Below, in pieces: positions 42,163-51,443 of a stretch of 64,000 nucleotides of DNA; position 1 is the first letter of the stretch; each line of letters opens with the position of its first letter. The translations under genes and the position numbers were made by a program. The DNA is from Thermovirga lienii DSM 17291 (GTDB lineage Bacteria > Synergistota > Synergistia > Synergistales > Thermovirgaceae): the NCBI GenBank assembly GCA_000233775.1, contig CP003096.1, positions 372,001 to 436,000 of the forward strand. Reading direction: 5' to 3'. The notes beneath the pieces are model-generated. The model saw nothing but the letters and a program-made list of their open reading frames with translations. It was not told where the DNA came from and searched no databases.

Positions 42163-42966
42163 TTGGGAAAGGTCATAGTATGTGGCAAGGGAGGTAGCGG
42201 CAAGAGCACCGTTACTGCTCTGCTTGCTCGTTATTTGGTTGTAAGTGGACGGTCCGTATGTGTGATTGATGCAGATGAAAGCAATACCTGTCTTTATAGG
42301 ATGGTTGATCTGCCTCATCCCGGACGGACTTTGGCTGAGGAGCTCGGTGGCAGGCCAGCGATAGTCAAAAACTGCTCCTCTGTGTGCTTTGACGAGACTA
42401 ACTTTCCCCAAAAGCTGCACGTAAAAGATTTGCCCTGCAGTTGTACAAGCTGCAGGGATAATTTATATCTTGTCTCCATAGGAAAGATAAAGGAGATGGG
42501 AGAAGGCTGCTCTTGCGTCATGACTGATCTTGCCAAACAGTTCATCTCAATGCTTTATGCAGGAAGCTGGACGTATTTGATAGATACAGGCTCCTCCATG
42601 GAGCACATTGGCAGGTCGCTGTACGATGTGTGTGATGCCTTTTTGATGGTTATCGACGGGACGTGGGAGTCTCTAGAACTAGCCGTCAAAATGAAGGAAT
42701 TCGCTGAGAGGCTGAACAAAAAGATATATTGGGTTTTAAATAAGGTAAAGGACAGTAATTTGACTTTCATGGCAAAAGCCTTGGAGGAAAGGGGCTTGAA
42801 GCCCCAAGGGGTTGTTCCCTATATATCACTCTTCGAGGAAGCAGCCCTAAGGGGGAACCCCTTGCCCCTTCAGAAAGAGGTAATAAGAAACATAGAAAGC
42901 CTGGCTTCTGCCTTGGCCTTTGGTTCTCAGCTTGAGAGCGCTTTTATCACTTCTTGCATGAAGTAG
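42163..42966 (+). CDS. CooC-like P-loop ATPase
   Basis: MinD/CooC-type ATPase of about 267 residues, a class that inserts nickel or assembles metal centres in enzymes such as carbon monoxide dehydrogenase. The deviant Walker A is CGKGGSGKST. Mid-protein cysteines (CSCTSC and CSC) could bind metal, and a TGSSMEH replaces the usual DT(P/E)AG region of Walker B. No dehydrogenase gene is adjacent, so its client is unknown. The TTG at 42163, six bases after GAGGTG, is taken as start, with GTG 42154 as alternative. It overlaps the convergent DJ-1/PfpI gene by 40 bases. Confidence 0.78.
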   Translation: MGKVIVCGKGGSGKSTVTALLARYLVVSGRSVCVIDADESNTCLYRMVDLPHPGRTLAEELGGRPAIVKNCSSVCFDETNFPQKLHVKDLPCSCTSCRDNLYLVSIGKIKEMGEGCSCVMTDLAKQFISMLYAGSWTYLIDTGSSMEHIGRSLYDVCDAFLMVIDGTWESLELAVKMKEFAERLNKKIYWVLNKVKDSNLTFMAKALEERGLKPQGVVPYISLFEEAALRGNPLPLQKEVIRNIESLASALAFGSQLESAFITSCMK

Positions 42967-43439
42967 GGCAGATCCGAAGGTTTACGGCTTGTTATTATAT
43001 TTTGAGAGTTTACAACGACCTCGTCCACCCACTGAGCTCCTGCGTTCTCCAGGTCATCTTTTATGCTCGGATAGCTGGTGACCTTCCTGCCTTGGACTAT
43101 TTTTGCCGACGCTAGAACGCTTCCTGCATGGCATATTCCAGCTACAACCCCTCCGCTGTCGTAAACTTGGTTGACGAGCTCAAGGATCTCCTTGGATAAC
43201 CTAAGCTTGTCGGGCGCCCATCCGCCGGGGATTATTATGCCCCTGAGCATCTTGCCCTTCAGGCGTTGGGGATCGTATGTTGCCTCAATGGTGGTTCCGT
43301 ACTTTCCTCGGTAGAGCATGGGAGCAACCGGAGCAACAATCAGGGGTTCAAAGCCTGCCTCTTGGAGTCGGTAGTAAGGGTACCAAAACTCTATATCGTG
43401 AAAATCATTTTCTACAAGAATACCTATCTTGTTTTGCAT
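42927..43439 (-). CDS. DJ-1/PfpI family protein
   Basis: A 170-residue protein of the DJ-1/PfpI superfamily, which includes glyoxalases, deglycase-like proteins and peptidases. The nucleophilic cysteine is in VAGICHAGSVLAS, the conserved acidic residue is early (VENDFHDIEFW), and LRGIIIPGGWAPDKLR matches the oxyanion region. The exact activity is unknown. AAGGAGGTAA precedes the ATG. It is divergent from the nitroreductase gene. Confidence 0.88.
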   Translation of the reverse strand: MQNKIGILVENDFHDIEFWYPYYRLQEAGFEPLIVAPVAPMLYRGKYGTTIEATYDPQRLKGKMLRGIIIPGGWAPDKLRLSKEILELVNQVYDSGGVVAGICHAGSVLASAKIVQGRKVTSYPSIKDDLENAGAQWVDEVVVNSQNIITSRKPSDLPYFMQEVIKALSS

Positions 43440-43561
43440 GTTATTACCTCCTTCTAGTAATTTGTTTAGTTGTTTACCTGGATATTATAGCACCACGCTT
43501 GTGTCTGTTTGTATGGTTTATAATAAACCAGACGAAAGGTTTATGTGGAGGTTTGAGTACT

Positions 43562-44077
43562 ATGAACGAAACGATACAAAACATACTTGCCAGAAGAAGT
43601 ATAAGACGATTTCAAGAAAAACAAGTGGAGAGAGAAAAGGTTAAACTGATAGTGGAATGTGCCTTTGCTGCTCCAAGTGCTGGCAACAGCAGGCCGGCTC
43701 ATTTTATTATAGTGGAGGACAAGAAAGTGCTCCGCTCCTTGGGAGAGGCTCATCCCTTCGGCAAGATGCTCAAAGCTTGCCCATTGGCGATAGTGGTGTG
43801 CGGAGATCCGACGCAGAGTGACCTCGCGTCCCTCTATTGGGAAGAGGATTGCTCTGCTGCCATGGAAAACATTCTCTTGGCGTCCCAAGCTTTGGGATTG
43901 GGTTCTGTGTGGCTGGGAGTACAGCACAATCCCCAAGTGGAATTTGCAGTGAAGGAGATCCTAAGCGTACCGTCTCATATAAAGGTCTTGGGAATAGCTG
44001 CAATAGGATATCCGGCAGAAAAAAAGGACCCACACGAGGGGATATTGGACGGCAAGGTCCACTTAAATAAGTGGTGA
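43562..44077 (+). CDS. Nitroreductase-family flavoprotein
   Basis: FMN-dependent oxidoreductase of 171 residues, the second of its type in the window. It has the ILARRSIRRFQEKQV start, AAPSAGNSRPAHFIIV flavin region and ends IAAIGYPAEKKDPHEG. Sequence and length parallel the protein at 8009-8530, so they are probably paralogues. The ATG at 43562 is ten bases after GGAGG; the longer frame upstream covers the DJ-1 gene's antisense and is rejected. Physiological substrate unknown. Confidence 0.87.
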   Translation: MNETIQNILARRSIRRFQEKQVEREKVKLIVECAFAAPSAGNSRPAHFIIVEDKKVLRSLGEAHPFGKMLKACPLAIVVCGDPTQSDLASLYWEEDCSAAMENILLASQALGLGSVWLGVQHNPQVEFAVKEILSVPSHIKVLGIAAIGYPAEKKDPHEGILDGKVHLNKW

Positions 44078-44172
44078 TCCCGGAAAAAATGTAGCAAATT
44101 CATAAATCTGGGGGTACAATAAAAAATCGTGCCCATAGATTGATCGTTGCTATTAAGAAGGAGAGGTAGATT

Positions 44173-46620
44173 ATGGAAAGGAATTCAGGAACTCTTCCTT
44201 TTGGCAAAGTGGTTCCTTTGCCCTTGGAGGAAGAGATAAAACATAGTTATCTGGATTACGCTATGAGCGTAATAGTGGGGAGAGCGCTTCCTGACGTCCG
44301 CGATGGGCTTAAACCCGTCCAAAGGCGGGTACTTTATGCCATGCTGGAATTGGGATTGAGGCACACTCAGCCCTTCAAGAAATCGGCCAGGGTCGTCGGT
44401 GAGACCATGGGTAAGTACCATCCCCATGGAGACTCGGCAATCTACGACACTATGACCCGAATGGCCCAGGATTTCACCATGAGGTATCCCTTGGTTGACG
44501 GACAGGGTAACTTTGGCTCCGTAGATGGGGACCCGCCAGCGGCCATGAGGTACACAGAGGCTCGCCTTTCCTTTATGGGCGAGATGATGCTTTCGGACAT
44601 AGACGAAGAGACTGTGGACTGGGGGCCCAACTTCGATGATTCTCTCCAGGAACCATTGACCCTTCCCACCAGGCTCCCCAACTTATTGATAAATGGAAGC
44701 ACAGGAATAGCTGTGGGTATGGCCACGAACATCCCCCCTCATAACCTAGGAGAGGTAATTGATGCTTTGTGTTATCTTTTGGAGGAACCTCAGCCGGAAC
44801 TAGACGAGATATTGAGGAGGATGCCTGGACCAGATTTCCCTACAGGGGGAATAATCCTGGGCAGGGACGGGATAGTCGAGGCGTACCAGACGGGAAGAGG
44901 CAAGATAACTGTAAGGGGCAAGACTCACGTTGAAGAGGGCAAGAGAGGGAAAAGCGCCATAGTGATAACCGAGATTCCGTACATGGTCAACAAGACTAGC
45001 CTACTTGAGAACATAGCAAAGGGAGTTCAGAACAAGGTCCTTGACGGTATAACTGACCTTAGGGACGAGTCGGACAAGAGGGGTATAAGAATAGTATTGG
45101 AGTTGTCCAGGGATGCAGATCCCAACTTGACCCTGAGGCAACTTTACAGAAGAACTCAGCTTCAGACGACCTTTGGCATCATCAATTTGGCTCTTGTGGA
45201 CGGGGAACCTAAGGTTCTGTCCATAACCCAGATGCTAAGCCTTTTCCTGGATTACCGGCGTAGCGTGGTTAGAAGGAGGACGGCCTACCGGCTGCGCAAA
45301 GCTAAGGAGAGGGCTCATATAGTCGAAGGGCTTCTTAAGGCCATAGACATGATAGATGAGGTTATAGCCCTCATAAAAGGATCAAAGGATACCGCAGAAG
45401 CCAGAGCGGGCCTGATAGAGCAGTTTGGTTTTACCGAAGCCCAGGCACAGGCCATTTTGGATATGCGCCTTCAAAGGTTGACAGGTTTGGAGAAGTATCG
45501 CCTGGAGGAGGAGCTAGCTGGACTTTTGGCAGACATATCAAGATACGAGAGCATCCTCTCCAGCGCAGCTGTGCTTGATGAGGTGGTCAAGGAGGAACTC
45601 CTGGAGGTGAAAACCAAGTTTGCCGATAAGCGGCGAACGGAGATCATGAGCGCTGAAGAGGACGTGGAGTTCGAGGATCTGATTCCTGAAGAAGAGATAG
45701 TGGTGATACTTTCACGGGATGGCTATATCAAGAGGATGCCCCTTCAAACCTACCGATGTCAGGGTAGAGGTGGCAAAGGCGTGAAGGGTGCAACCCCCAG
45801 AAGTGGTGATGAGGCTGCGATCATCACCGTTTCCTCGACCCACAGGGATATATTCCTGTTCACCTCCCGGGGCAGGGTCTACGCCATAAAAGGGCATGTC
45901 CTTCCAGAGCCGAAAGTCGGCAAAGGGAGGCTGGTGAGCAACTACATAAACCTTGATGCAAACGAAAGCATAGTTGCCGTGGCGGACAGCAAGCTCAAAG
46001 GAGCAAAGTACGTATTCTTTATAACTGAAAAGGGTACGGCCAAGCGTATGCCCGCGGAGGAGCTTGTGAACCTAACAAGAGCGGGAAGGATAGTGCTTTC
46101 CCTTGGAGAAGGGGATAAGATAGCCCGCGTGCGGTTTACATCAGGAGAGGATGAATTGCTCTTCGTGACAGCTCATGGGAAAGCATTGAGGGTGAAGGAA
46201 GATGAGTTCCGTCCCATGGGGAGACAGGCTAAGGGAGTAAGAGGAATACGTCTGGCTTCCGGTGACATAGTAGTGGGTTGCGATGTTATAAAGGAGGGCA
46301 AGCAGACCTTCCTGGTCAGTGCAAAAGGAGTAGGTAAGAGGACCGAGTACAGTGAGTTTACCTGCCACCATAGAGGAAGCGGTGGGGTAAAGGCAATGTC
46401 CATATCTGATAAGACCGGCCTTTTGGTGGGCTCGTGGAGCCTTGCTCCCGAGGACGAGGTTATGCTCATGACGAGCATGGGAAGAGTTATAAGGCTGGAC
46501 GCAAAAGATATCTCCATCTTGAGCAGGGTGGCTACAGGCTACAGGGTCGTAAAGCTCGAAGAGGGCGACGAGGTAGCGGATGTCAGCGTGATACACGGCA
46601 ACGAAGATGAAGGAGAATAG
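44173..46620 (+). CDS. gyrA: DNA gyrase subunit A
   Basis: Breakage-reunion subunit of gyrase, 815 residues. The catalytic tyrosine is Y127 in AMRYTEARL. The quinolone-determining region reads [10 protein letters not shown] with serine 88 and aspartate 92, the susceptible-type residues. The C-terminal beta-pinwheel includes a GyrA box (QGRGGKG), which separates it from ParC. AGGAGAGG precedes the ATG. The phospholipid genes psd and pssA follow within a few bases, so they are likely cotranscribed. No gyrB lies in the window. Confidence 0.96.
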   Translation: MERNSGTLPFGKVVPLPLEEEIKHSYLDYAMSVIVGRALPDVRDGLKPVQRRVLYAMLELGLRHTQPFKKSARVVGETMGKYHPHGDSAIYDTMTRMAQDFTMRYPLVDGQGNFGSVDGDPPAAMRYTEARLSFMGEMMLSDIDEETVDWGPNFDDSLQEPLTLPTRLPNLLINGSTGIAVGMATNIPPHNLGEVIDALCYLLEEPQPELDEILRRMPGPDFPTGGIILGRDGIVEAYQTGRGKITVRGKTHVEEGKRGKSAIVITEIPYMVNKTSLLENIAKGVQNKVLDGITDLRDESDKRGIRIVLELSRDADPNLTLRQLYRRTQLQTTFGIINLALVDGEPKVLSITQMLSLFLDYRRSVVRRRTAYRLRKAKERAHIVEGLLKAIDMIDEVIALIKGSKDTAEARAGLIEQFGFTEAQAQAILDMRLQRLTGLEKYRLEEELAGLLADISRYESILSSAAVLDEVVKEELLEVKTKFADKRRTEIMSAEEDVEFEDLIPEEEIVVILSRDGYIKRMPLQTYRCQGRGGKGVKGATPRSGDEAAIITVSSTHRDIFLFTSRGRVYAIKGHVLPEPKVGKGRLVSNYINLDANESIVAVADSKLKGAKYVFFITEKGTAKRMPAEELVNLTRAGRIVLSLGEGDKIARVRFTSGEDELLFVTAHGKALRVKEDEFRPMGRQAKGVRGIRLASGDIVVGCDVIKEGKQTFLVSAKGVGKRTEYSEFTCHHRGSGGVKAMSISDKTGLLVGSWSLAPEDEVMLMTSMGRVIRLDAKDISILSRVATGYRVVKLEEGDEVADVSVIHGNEDEGE

Positions 46621-46626
46621 TTCGCC

Positions 46627-47259
46627 ATGAAGATTGCTTCAGAGGGCAGGGCCAGCATCCTTGTTGCGCTGGCCCTCTGTCTTGGTTTTTCGTTTTTAAA
46701 CATATATTTGGCTGCACTTTTCGGTGTTGTAGGTCTTTTTTTGCTCTGGTTTTACAGGGACCCTGAAAGAGAAGCTCCCAACATTGAGGGCGCTTGGGTC
46801 AGCCCAGCCGATGGTAAGGTTGTGGAGATCGAAAGGGCTTATCACCCCTTCACGGGGGAAGCGTGCAAGGTGGGTATCTTCATGTCTCCTCTTGATGTCC
46901 ACGTGAACCGGTGTCCTTACGATGGAGATGTTGCCTTTCTGGAATACGCTCCCGGCAAGAAATGGATGGCCTTTGAGCCCAAGGCCTCTGAGCTGAACGA
47001 AAGATTTTACGTGGGCCTTGATACTAAGCGAGGCAGGGCCATGGTGGTTCAAATCGCGGGCTTTTTGGCCAGACGAATAAGTTCAACGGTAAATATGGGC
47101 GAAAGACTTAAGCGTGGGGACAGGATAGGTATGATAAAATTGGGTTCTAAAGTGGACCTTTACCTGCCCGACGGCGTCAACCCGGTGGTCAAAGTCGGAG
47201 ATAGAGTCAAAGCAGGAATATCGATAATAGGAGAGGATAGCTTTGAGGAAAAGGCGTGA
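46627..47259 (+). CDS. psd: Phosphatidylserine decarboxylase (short, archaetidylserine type)
   Basis: Membrane-associated pyruvoyl enzyme of 210 residues that converts phosphatidylserine to phosphatidylethanolamine. The self-cleavage site is the Gly-Ser in MIKLGSKVDLYLP, and the N-terminal part shows VSPADGKVVEIE and MSPLDVHVNRCPYDG. Two N-terminal hydrophobic segments anchor it. It lies six bases after gyrA and its end overlaps pssA by 17 bases, coupling the two steps of phosphatidylethanolamine synthesis. Confidence 0.94.
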   Translation: MKIASEGRASILVALALCLGFSFLNIYLAALFGVVGLFLLWFYRDPEREAPNIEGAWVSPADGKVVEIERAYHPFTGEACKVGIFMSPLDVHVNRCPYDGDVAFLEYAPGKKWMAFEPKASELNERFYVGLDTKRGRAMVVQIAGFLARRISSTVNMGERLKRGDRIGMIKLGSKVDLYLPDGVNPVVKVGDRVKAGISIIGEDSFEEKA

Positions 47260-47974
47260 GAAGATACCCTTCAGGAAGTTGGTACCGAACATGATAACCA
47301 GCGGCAACATGCTGTGCGGCATGTTGTCCTTGGTTTTGACCTTGCACGGCCATTATGTTCCCTCGGTGATTCTCATATACATGGCCGTGGTTTTTGATTT
47401 CATGGATGGTAAGGTCGCAAGGCTAATGGGTGGTAGCAGCGCCTTTGGTGGCGAGCTGGACAGCTTGGCGGACGTGGTGAGTTTCGGTGTTGCACCTGCT
47501 ATGTTGATATATGCCTATTATTTGAGAGGCTTCGGCGGAGCGATGGGCGCCCTTGCGGTTGCTTTCTTCGCTCTCTGTGGGGCTTTGAGGCTTGCTCGCT
47601 TCAATGTGGAGCATGCCCCAGGGCCGTTCAAGGGACTCCCAATACCTGCTGGAGGACATTTCTTAGCCTCCTTTGTATTTGCAGGCATCGCAGTACATCC
47701 TGCTGTTATGGCGCTCATAGCTGTGGGCACTGGTTTGCTTATGATATCTTCTGTGCCCTTTGGGAACTTGAAAGGGATAAAGAAAGGTTTTCTGAATAAA
47801 CAAAAGGCCGCTTTTCTTTGGGTTTTAGCTTTCTCTCTTATATTTGTGCTGAGGGAAAAGGCCCCGCTAGCTGGTATAGGTATTTATATCGCAAGCGGTT
47901 TCGTTGGCATAGATTGGAGTAAGTGGCTGAGTTCCCAGGAAGATGAAGCTTATACGAGAAAGAATAATGATTGA
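47243..47974 (+). CDS. pssA: CDP-diacylglycerol-serine O-phosphatidyltransferase
   Basis: Integral membrane enzyme of 243 residues that makes phosphatidylserine. The CDP-alcohol phosphatidyltransferase signature is complete: DFMDGKVARLMGGSSAFGGELDSLAD. The TTG start at 47243 lies inside psd, with AGGAGAGG upstream. It is the last gene of the gyrA-psd-pssA run and ends at a bidirectional terminator. Confidence 0.94.
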   Translation: MRKRREKIPFRKLVPNMITSGNMLCGMLSLVLTLHGHYVPSVILIYMAVVFDFMDGKVARLMGGSSAFGGELDSLADVVSFGVAPAMLIYAYYLRGFGGAMGALAVAFFALCGALRLARFNVEHAPGPFKGLPIPAGGHFLASFVFAGIAVHPAVMALIAVGTGLLMISSVPFGNLKGIKKGFLNKQKAAFLWVLAFSLIFVLREKAPLAGIGIYIASGFVGIDWSKWLSSQEDEAYTRKNND

Positions 47975-48007
47975 ATGTGAGTTTTAGTTCTCCACGAAGT
48001 TGATGAC

Positions 48008-48045
48008 AAGAAAGGGGGAGGCAAGATTTGCCTCCCCCTTTCTCT
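48008..48045. terminator. Bidirectional intrinsic terminator between pssA and thiT
   Basis: A perfect 14-base-pair stem, AAAGGGGGAGGCAA (48011-48024) with TTGCCTCCCCCTTT (48028-48041), and a three-base loop, followed by CTCTTT on the plus strand. It separates convergent genes. Confidence 0.9.
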
Positions 48046-48546
48046 TTACAGATTTTTGAGCCGCGGCCATATCAGGTAGGTTAAAATTACGGCCAGTACC
48101 AAGTTTGGGATCATGTAACTTCCGTTGTACACTGCGGAATAAACCCAGACGTTGGTTCCCTCCGGGGCGTAGCTTCCGAAGAAGACTACTCCAGAAAGGA
48201 GATGACACAAAAACCGTAACCCTGATCCTAAGGCCAGCCCTCCCCAGAGAGGTTTTTTGATGAGGGCTGCAGCCCCTAATGCGCCGAAGGCCAAGGGGTA
48301 ATCCAAGAGGGCTTGCACTGGATGTACCACGTAGCCACTCAGGATCAGCTGTAGTATTCCTGCGATGGCTCCAGCGCCCACTCCAGCTTTCAGCCCCCTG
48401 CGCAGTGCAAAAAGGAGTATGGGCACGTTTTCCAGAGTTACTGAGCCTCCTTGGGGCATGTGCCACAGCCTCAGATACGAAAGGGCCAGTGCGAAGGAAG
48501 CGGCAAGGGCTCCCTCTATTATGAGCTTTATCCTTTCGTCTTTCAC
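48046..48546 (-). CDS. thiT: Thiamine-specific ECF transporter substrate-binding subunit
   Basis: Membrane S component of 166 residues and about six helices that captures thiamine for the shared ECF module. The family block MPQGGSVTLENVPILLFALRRG and the downstream DYPLAFGALG are present. The GTG at 48546 is eight bases after AAAGGAGG and fits better than an ATG seven codons upstream that overlaps this site. A TPP riboswitch lies about 105 bases upstream, directly supporting thiamine control. ECF ATPase and T subunits are not in this window. Confidence 0.93.
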   Translation of the reverse strand: MKDERIKLIIEGALAASFALALSYLRLWHMPQGGSVTLENVPILLFALRRGLKAGVGAGAIAGILQLILSGYVVHPVQALLDYPLAFGALGAAALIKKPLWGGLALGSGLRFLCHLLSGVVFFGSYAPEGTNVWVYSAVYNGSYMIPNLVLAVILTYLIWPRLKNL

Positions 48547-48649
48547 GGGGAATCCCTCCTTTCTCATAAGGGCCTTATGGCCTTGTCTAGGGGGGAACCA
48601 TCCAAATCATGCTTGAAGGGGTTAGGAAGATAAGGTCGGTGAAAAGTGA

Positions 48650-48743
48650 TGCAATTTCCTACGCCGGCATGACCCGGATCAGGTTCAAGGGGTCGAGAAT
48701 ACATCTCCTCTCAGCCCGCATATGGCAGGCTCCCCCATTGCAA
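48650..48743 (-). promoter_or_regulatory. TPP riboswitch (THI element)
   Basis: On the minus strand the conserved pieces appear in order: GGGGGAGCC, GCGGGCTGAGAGGAGAT, GACCCCTTGAACCTGATCC, then GTCATGCCGGCGTAGGAA, closed by pairing of TTGCAAT with ATTGCA. This is the standard thiamine-pyrophosphate aptamer. No strong terminator follows before thiT, so control of translation initiation is more likely than attenuation. Confidence 0.95.
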
Positions 48744-48876
48744 AGCAATTTATAATCCTAAAAATAAATAATGTCAAATGGCTAAGTTAAGCTGAGGTGT
48801 ATAGGGATTTGCTGTGGTATATTTATCCCCGTAGCCCTTATATAGAAAATCTTCTTCAGAGATGGTGGTTTAAAAT

Positions 48877-49959
48877 ATGGGACTTAGGATATATTGCCCC
48901 GAGTGCGGCAAAAGTTATGAACCTCATTTAAGACCTCCGAGATGTTTGTGCGGTAAGCCTCTTTCTTCGACTACTGATTGGCAGACCCTGGATATGGATT
49001 CCTCAAAGAGGGGTATATTCCGCTACTCATCAGCGCTGCCCCTAGTGAATGAAGATCTTTCCATGGGCGAGGGTGGGACCCCCTTGATTCCTGCCTTGGG
49101 GAGAGAGAATTTGTTCTTGAAGCTGGATTTTCTGTGCCCCACGGGCTCTTTCAAGGACAGAGGGGCCGTCATGGTAGTGGCGGATGCCGTAGAAGCTGGT
49201 TGCGATAGTTTAGTCATAGATTCCTCTGGCAACGCAGGAGCCTCAGTTGCAGCATACGCTTCCAGGGCCGGTATAAAGGCTCATGTGGTGGTCCCTAAAG
49301 GAACGTCTGAGGTGAAGAAGAAGCAGATTGCTGCCTTTGGAGCTTGTGTCGTAGAGGTGCCTGGAGGAAGGTCTGATGCGGCAAAGAAGGGGTTGGAGAT
49401 GGCCGAAAAGATGTTTTACGCCAGCCATGTATGGAACCCCCTTTTCTTAGAAGGAACCAAGACAGTAGCCTTTGAAATCTGGGAGCAGCTTGGGGGGGTG
49501 GCGCCCGATGCGGTTTTGTCTCCAGCTGGCAATGGAACCATGCTCTTGGGGCTCTATAAAGGTTTCAGGGAGCTTATGAAAAGATGCTTAACGAAAAGGA
49601 TGCCTAAGATATTTGCTGTGCAAGCAGAGCAGTGTAGTCCTCTTTACAATGCCTTCACCAGACAGAGGAAGAGAATAGGCAAGACTATTGCGGAGGGTAT
49701 AGCCGTCTCAGACCCGCCTAGGCTTAACGAGATGCTTAGCGCTGTGCGTACTACTGGCGGAAGGGTAGTGGTGGTCTCTGAAGAAAAGATAGCAGCTGAA
49801 CAGGTTAGGTTAGCCAAGGAAGAAGGATTATTGGTGGAGCCTACCTCGGCTGTAGCACCAGCGGCAGAGGGCATATTGAGGGAGAAGGGCCTTATAACAG
49901 CCAGTGACTTGGTGGTGATCCCTCTTACCGGTTCTGGCATGAAAAAGCCTCCGGCATAA
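48877..49959 (+). CDS. thrC: Threonine synthase
   Basis: PLP enzyme of 360 residues forming threonine from O-phosphohomoserine. An N-terminal zinc-finger-like segment (CPECGKSY and CLCG) is followed by the PLP lysine in CPTGSFKDRGA, the SSGNAGASVAAYASRAG loop and the phosphate-binding LSPAGNGTMLLG. Some family members act on related substrates, so threonine synthase is likely but not certain. It leads a plus-strand run with the fumarase genes 34 bases downstream. Confidence 0.85.
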   Translation: MGLRIYCPECGKSYEPHLRPPRCLCGKPLSSTTDWQTLDMDSSKRGIFRYSSALPLVNEDLSMGEGGTPLIPALGRENLFLKLDFLCPTGSFKDRGAVMVVADAVEAGCDSLVIDSSGNAGASVAAYASRAGIKAHVVVPKGTSEVKKKQIAAFGACVVEVPGGRSDAAKKGLEMAEKMFYASHVWNPLFLEGTKTVAFEIWEQLGGVAPDAVLSPAGNGTMLLGLYKGFRELMKRCLTKRMPKIFAVQAEQCSPLYNAFTRQRKRIGKTIAEGIAVSDPPRLNEMLSAVRTTGGRVVVVSEEKIAAEQVRLAKEEGLLVEPTSAVAPAAEGILREKGLITASDLVVIPLTGSGMKKPPA

Positions 49960-49993
49960 GAGGTTTGAATAATCAGGAAAGAGAGGTGTACCC

Positions 49994-50848
49994 ATGGGCG
50001 TCAGGGAAATACACGTGGGGATGATAGAGGAGACGGTAAGATCTCTTTTTTTGAAGGCTAATACGTCTATTGGCCAAGATATATATAATGCCCTTATGGA
50101 TATGAAGGAGAAGTACGAGAGGTCTCCTTTGGGCAAGGATATACTGGATCAAATCTTGAAAAACCACGACATAGCAAGGGACAAAGGGATAGCCATGTGT
50201 CAAGACACGGGGATGGCAGTGGTCTTTTTGGATGTGGGGCAAGACGTTCACTTTGTAGGAGGTGCCTTGGAGGAGGCCGTTAATAAGGGAGTTAAGGGAG
50301 CGTACGAGGAGGGTTATTTCAGAAAGTCTGTGGTATCCGACCCCCTCTTTGACAGGAAGAACACCGGCACCAATACCCCAGCAGTCATACATACCAGGAT
50401 AGTGAAAGGAGACAGAGTGAAAATTCTTGCCATGCCGAAGGGGTTCGGTAGCGAGAACATGAGCGCCCTTAAAATGCTCACTCCCGCAGCAGGTGTTGAG
50501 GGAGTGAAAAAGTTCGTGGTCGATACGGTGATGGAAGCTGGGCCTAATCCCTGTCCACCAACCGTTATAGGAGTAGGGATAGGAGGTACCATGGAGCAGG
50601 CGGCATTGATAGCCAAGAAAGCTACGGCCAGGCCTGTAGGGTCATGTAATGAAGACCCCCGTTATTCTCGACTTGAAGAAGAGATATTGGAAGAGATAAA
50701 CGGTCTAGGCATAGGACCTGGTGGACTGGGAGGTACTACCTCTTGCCTTGCGGTCCACATAGAGTTCGTTCCGGGACATATTGCTGGAATTCCTGTTGCG
50801 GTTAATATTTGTTGCCATGCCTGCCGGCACGCAGAAGTGACCATTTAA
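49994..50848 (+). CDS. Class I fumarate hydratase, alpha subunit
   Basis: N-terminal catalytic part of a two-subunit iron-sulfur hydro-lyase (fumarase or tartrate dehydratase family), 284 residues. The cluster cysteines are in MCQDTGM, NPCPPTVIGVGIGG and the C-terminal part (CCHACRH); GTNTPAVIH and GSENMSALKML are also typical. With the beta subunit 13 bases downstream it would interconvert fumarate and malate, linking amino-acid carbon to succinate. GAGAGGTGTACCC precedes the ATG. Confidence 0.92.
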   Translation: MGVREIHVGMIEETVRSLFLKANTSIGQDIYNALMDMKEKYERSPLGKDILDQILKNHDIARDKGIAMCQDTGMAVVFLDVGQDVHFVGGALEEAVNKGVKGAYEEGYFRKSVVSDPLFDRKNTGTNTPAVIHTRIVKGDRVKILAMPKGFGSENMSALKMLTPAAGVEGVKKFVVDTVMEAGPNPCPPTVIGVGIGGTMEQAALIAKKATARPVGSCNEDPRYSRLEEEILEEINGLGIGPGGLGGTTSCLAVHIEFVPGHIAGIPVAVNICCHACRHAEVTI

Positions 50849-50861
50849 GGGGGAGATTTTC

Positions 50862-51425
50862 TTGATAGAGACCATTGAGATTAAAACTCCAATGGACGAT
50901 GAGCTTGTGAAGCGCCTAAAAGCGGGCGACCGGGTCCTTATTAGCGGCGATATTTATACGGCACGGGATGCGGCTCATAAGCGCATGATCGAGGCCATAG
51001 AGGACAAAGAACCTCTACCTTTCGACCTTAAAGGGCAGGTCATCTATTACGTTGGTCCTGCTCCTGCCCCTCCAGGGTGGGTCGTGGGATCTGCTGGGCC
51101 TACCACTAGCGGCAGGATGGATCCTTACACTCCTATGCTGCTTAAATTGGGACTCAAGGGAATGATAGGAAAGGGTCGAAGATCCCAAGAGGTCAAAAAA
51201 GCTATGAAAAAGTATAAGGCCGTTTATTTTGGAGCTGTTGGAGGGGCAGCAGCGCTGTTGGCCAAAAGCGTCGTTAGGGTGGAAAAGGTAGCCTACGAGG
51301 ATTTGGGCCCTGAGGCAGTGATGAAGTTTACTGTCAGAAACTTCCCTGCGATCGTTGTTATTGACGCCCATGGCAACGACCTGTACGAAACGGAACCAGT
51401 TAGGTGGGCACGTATTAAAAAATAA
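50862..51425 (+). CDS. Class I fumarate hydratase, beta subunit
   Basis: C-terminal partner of the fumarase-type hydro-lyase, 187 residues. The conserved GDRVLISGDIYTARDAAHKRM and GPTTSGRMDPYTP segments bind substrate, and FGAVGGAAALLAKSV follows. It starts with TTG after AAGGGGGAG. The small spacing to the alpha gene implies coexpression. An exchanger-family transporter gene follows 18 bases later, which suggests a dicarboxylate role. Confidence 0.92.
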   Translation: MIETIEIKTPMDDELVKRLKAGDRVLISGDIYTARDAAHKRMIEAIEDKEPLPFDLKGQVIYYVGPAPAPPGWVVGSAGPTTSGRMDPYTPMLLKLGLKGMIGKGRRSQEVKKAMKKYKAVYFGAVGGAAALLAKSVVRVEKVAYEDLGPEAVMKFTVRNFPAIVVIDAHGNDLYETEPVRWARIKK

Positions 51426-51443
51426 AAAACGAGGAATGAGAAA

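Noticed and set aside
48744-48876. A promoter or second riboswitch upstream of thrC
   Set aside because: Only AT-rich sequence with several weak TATA-like boxes; nothing distinct enough to report.
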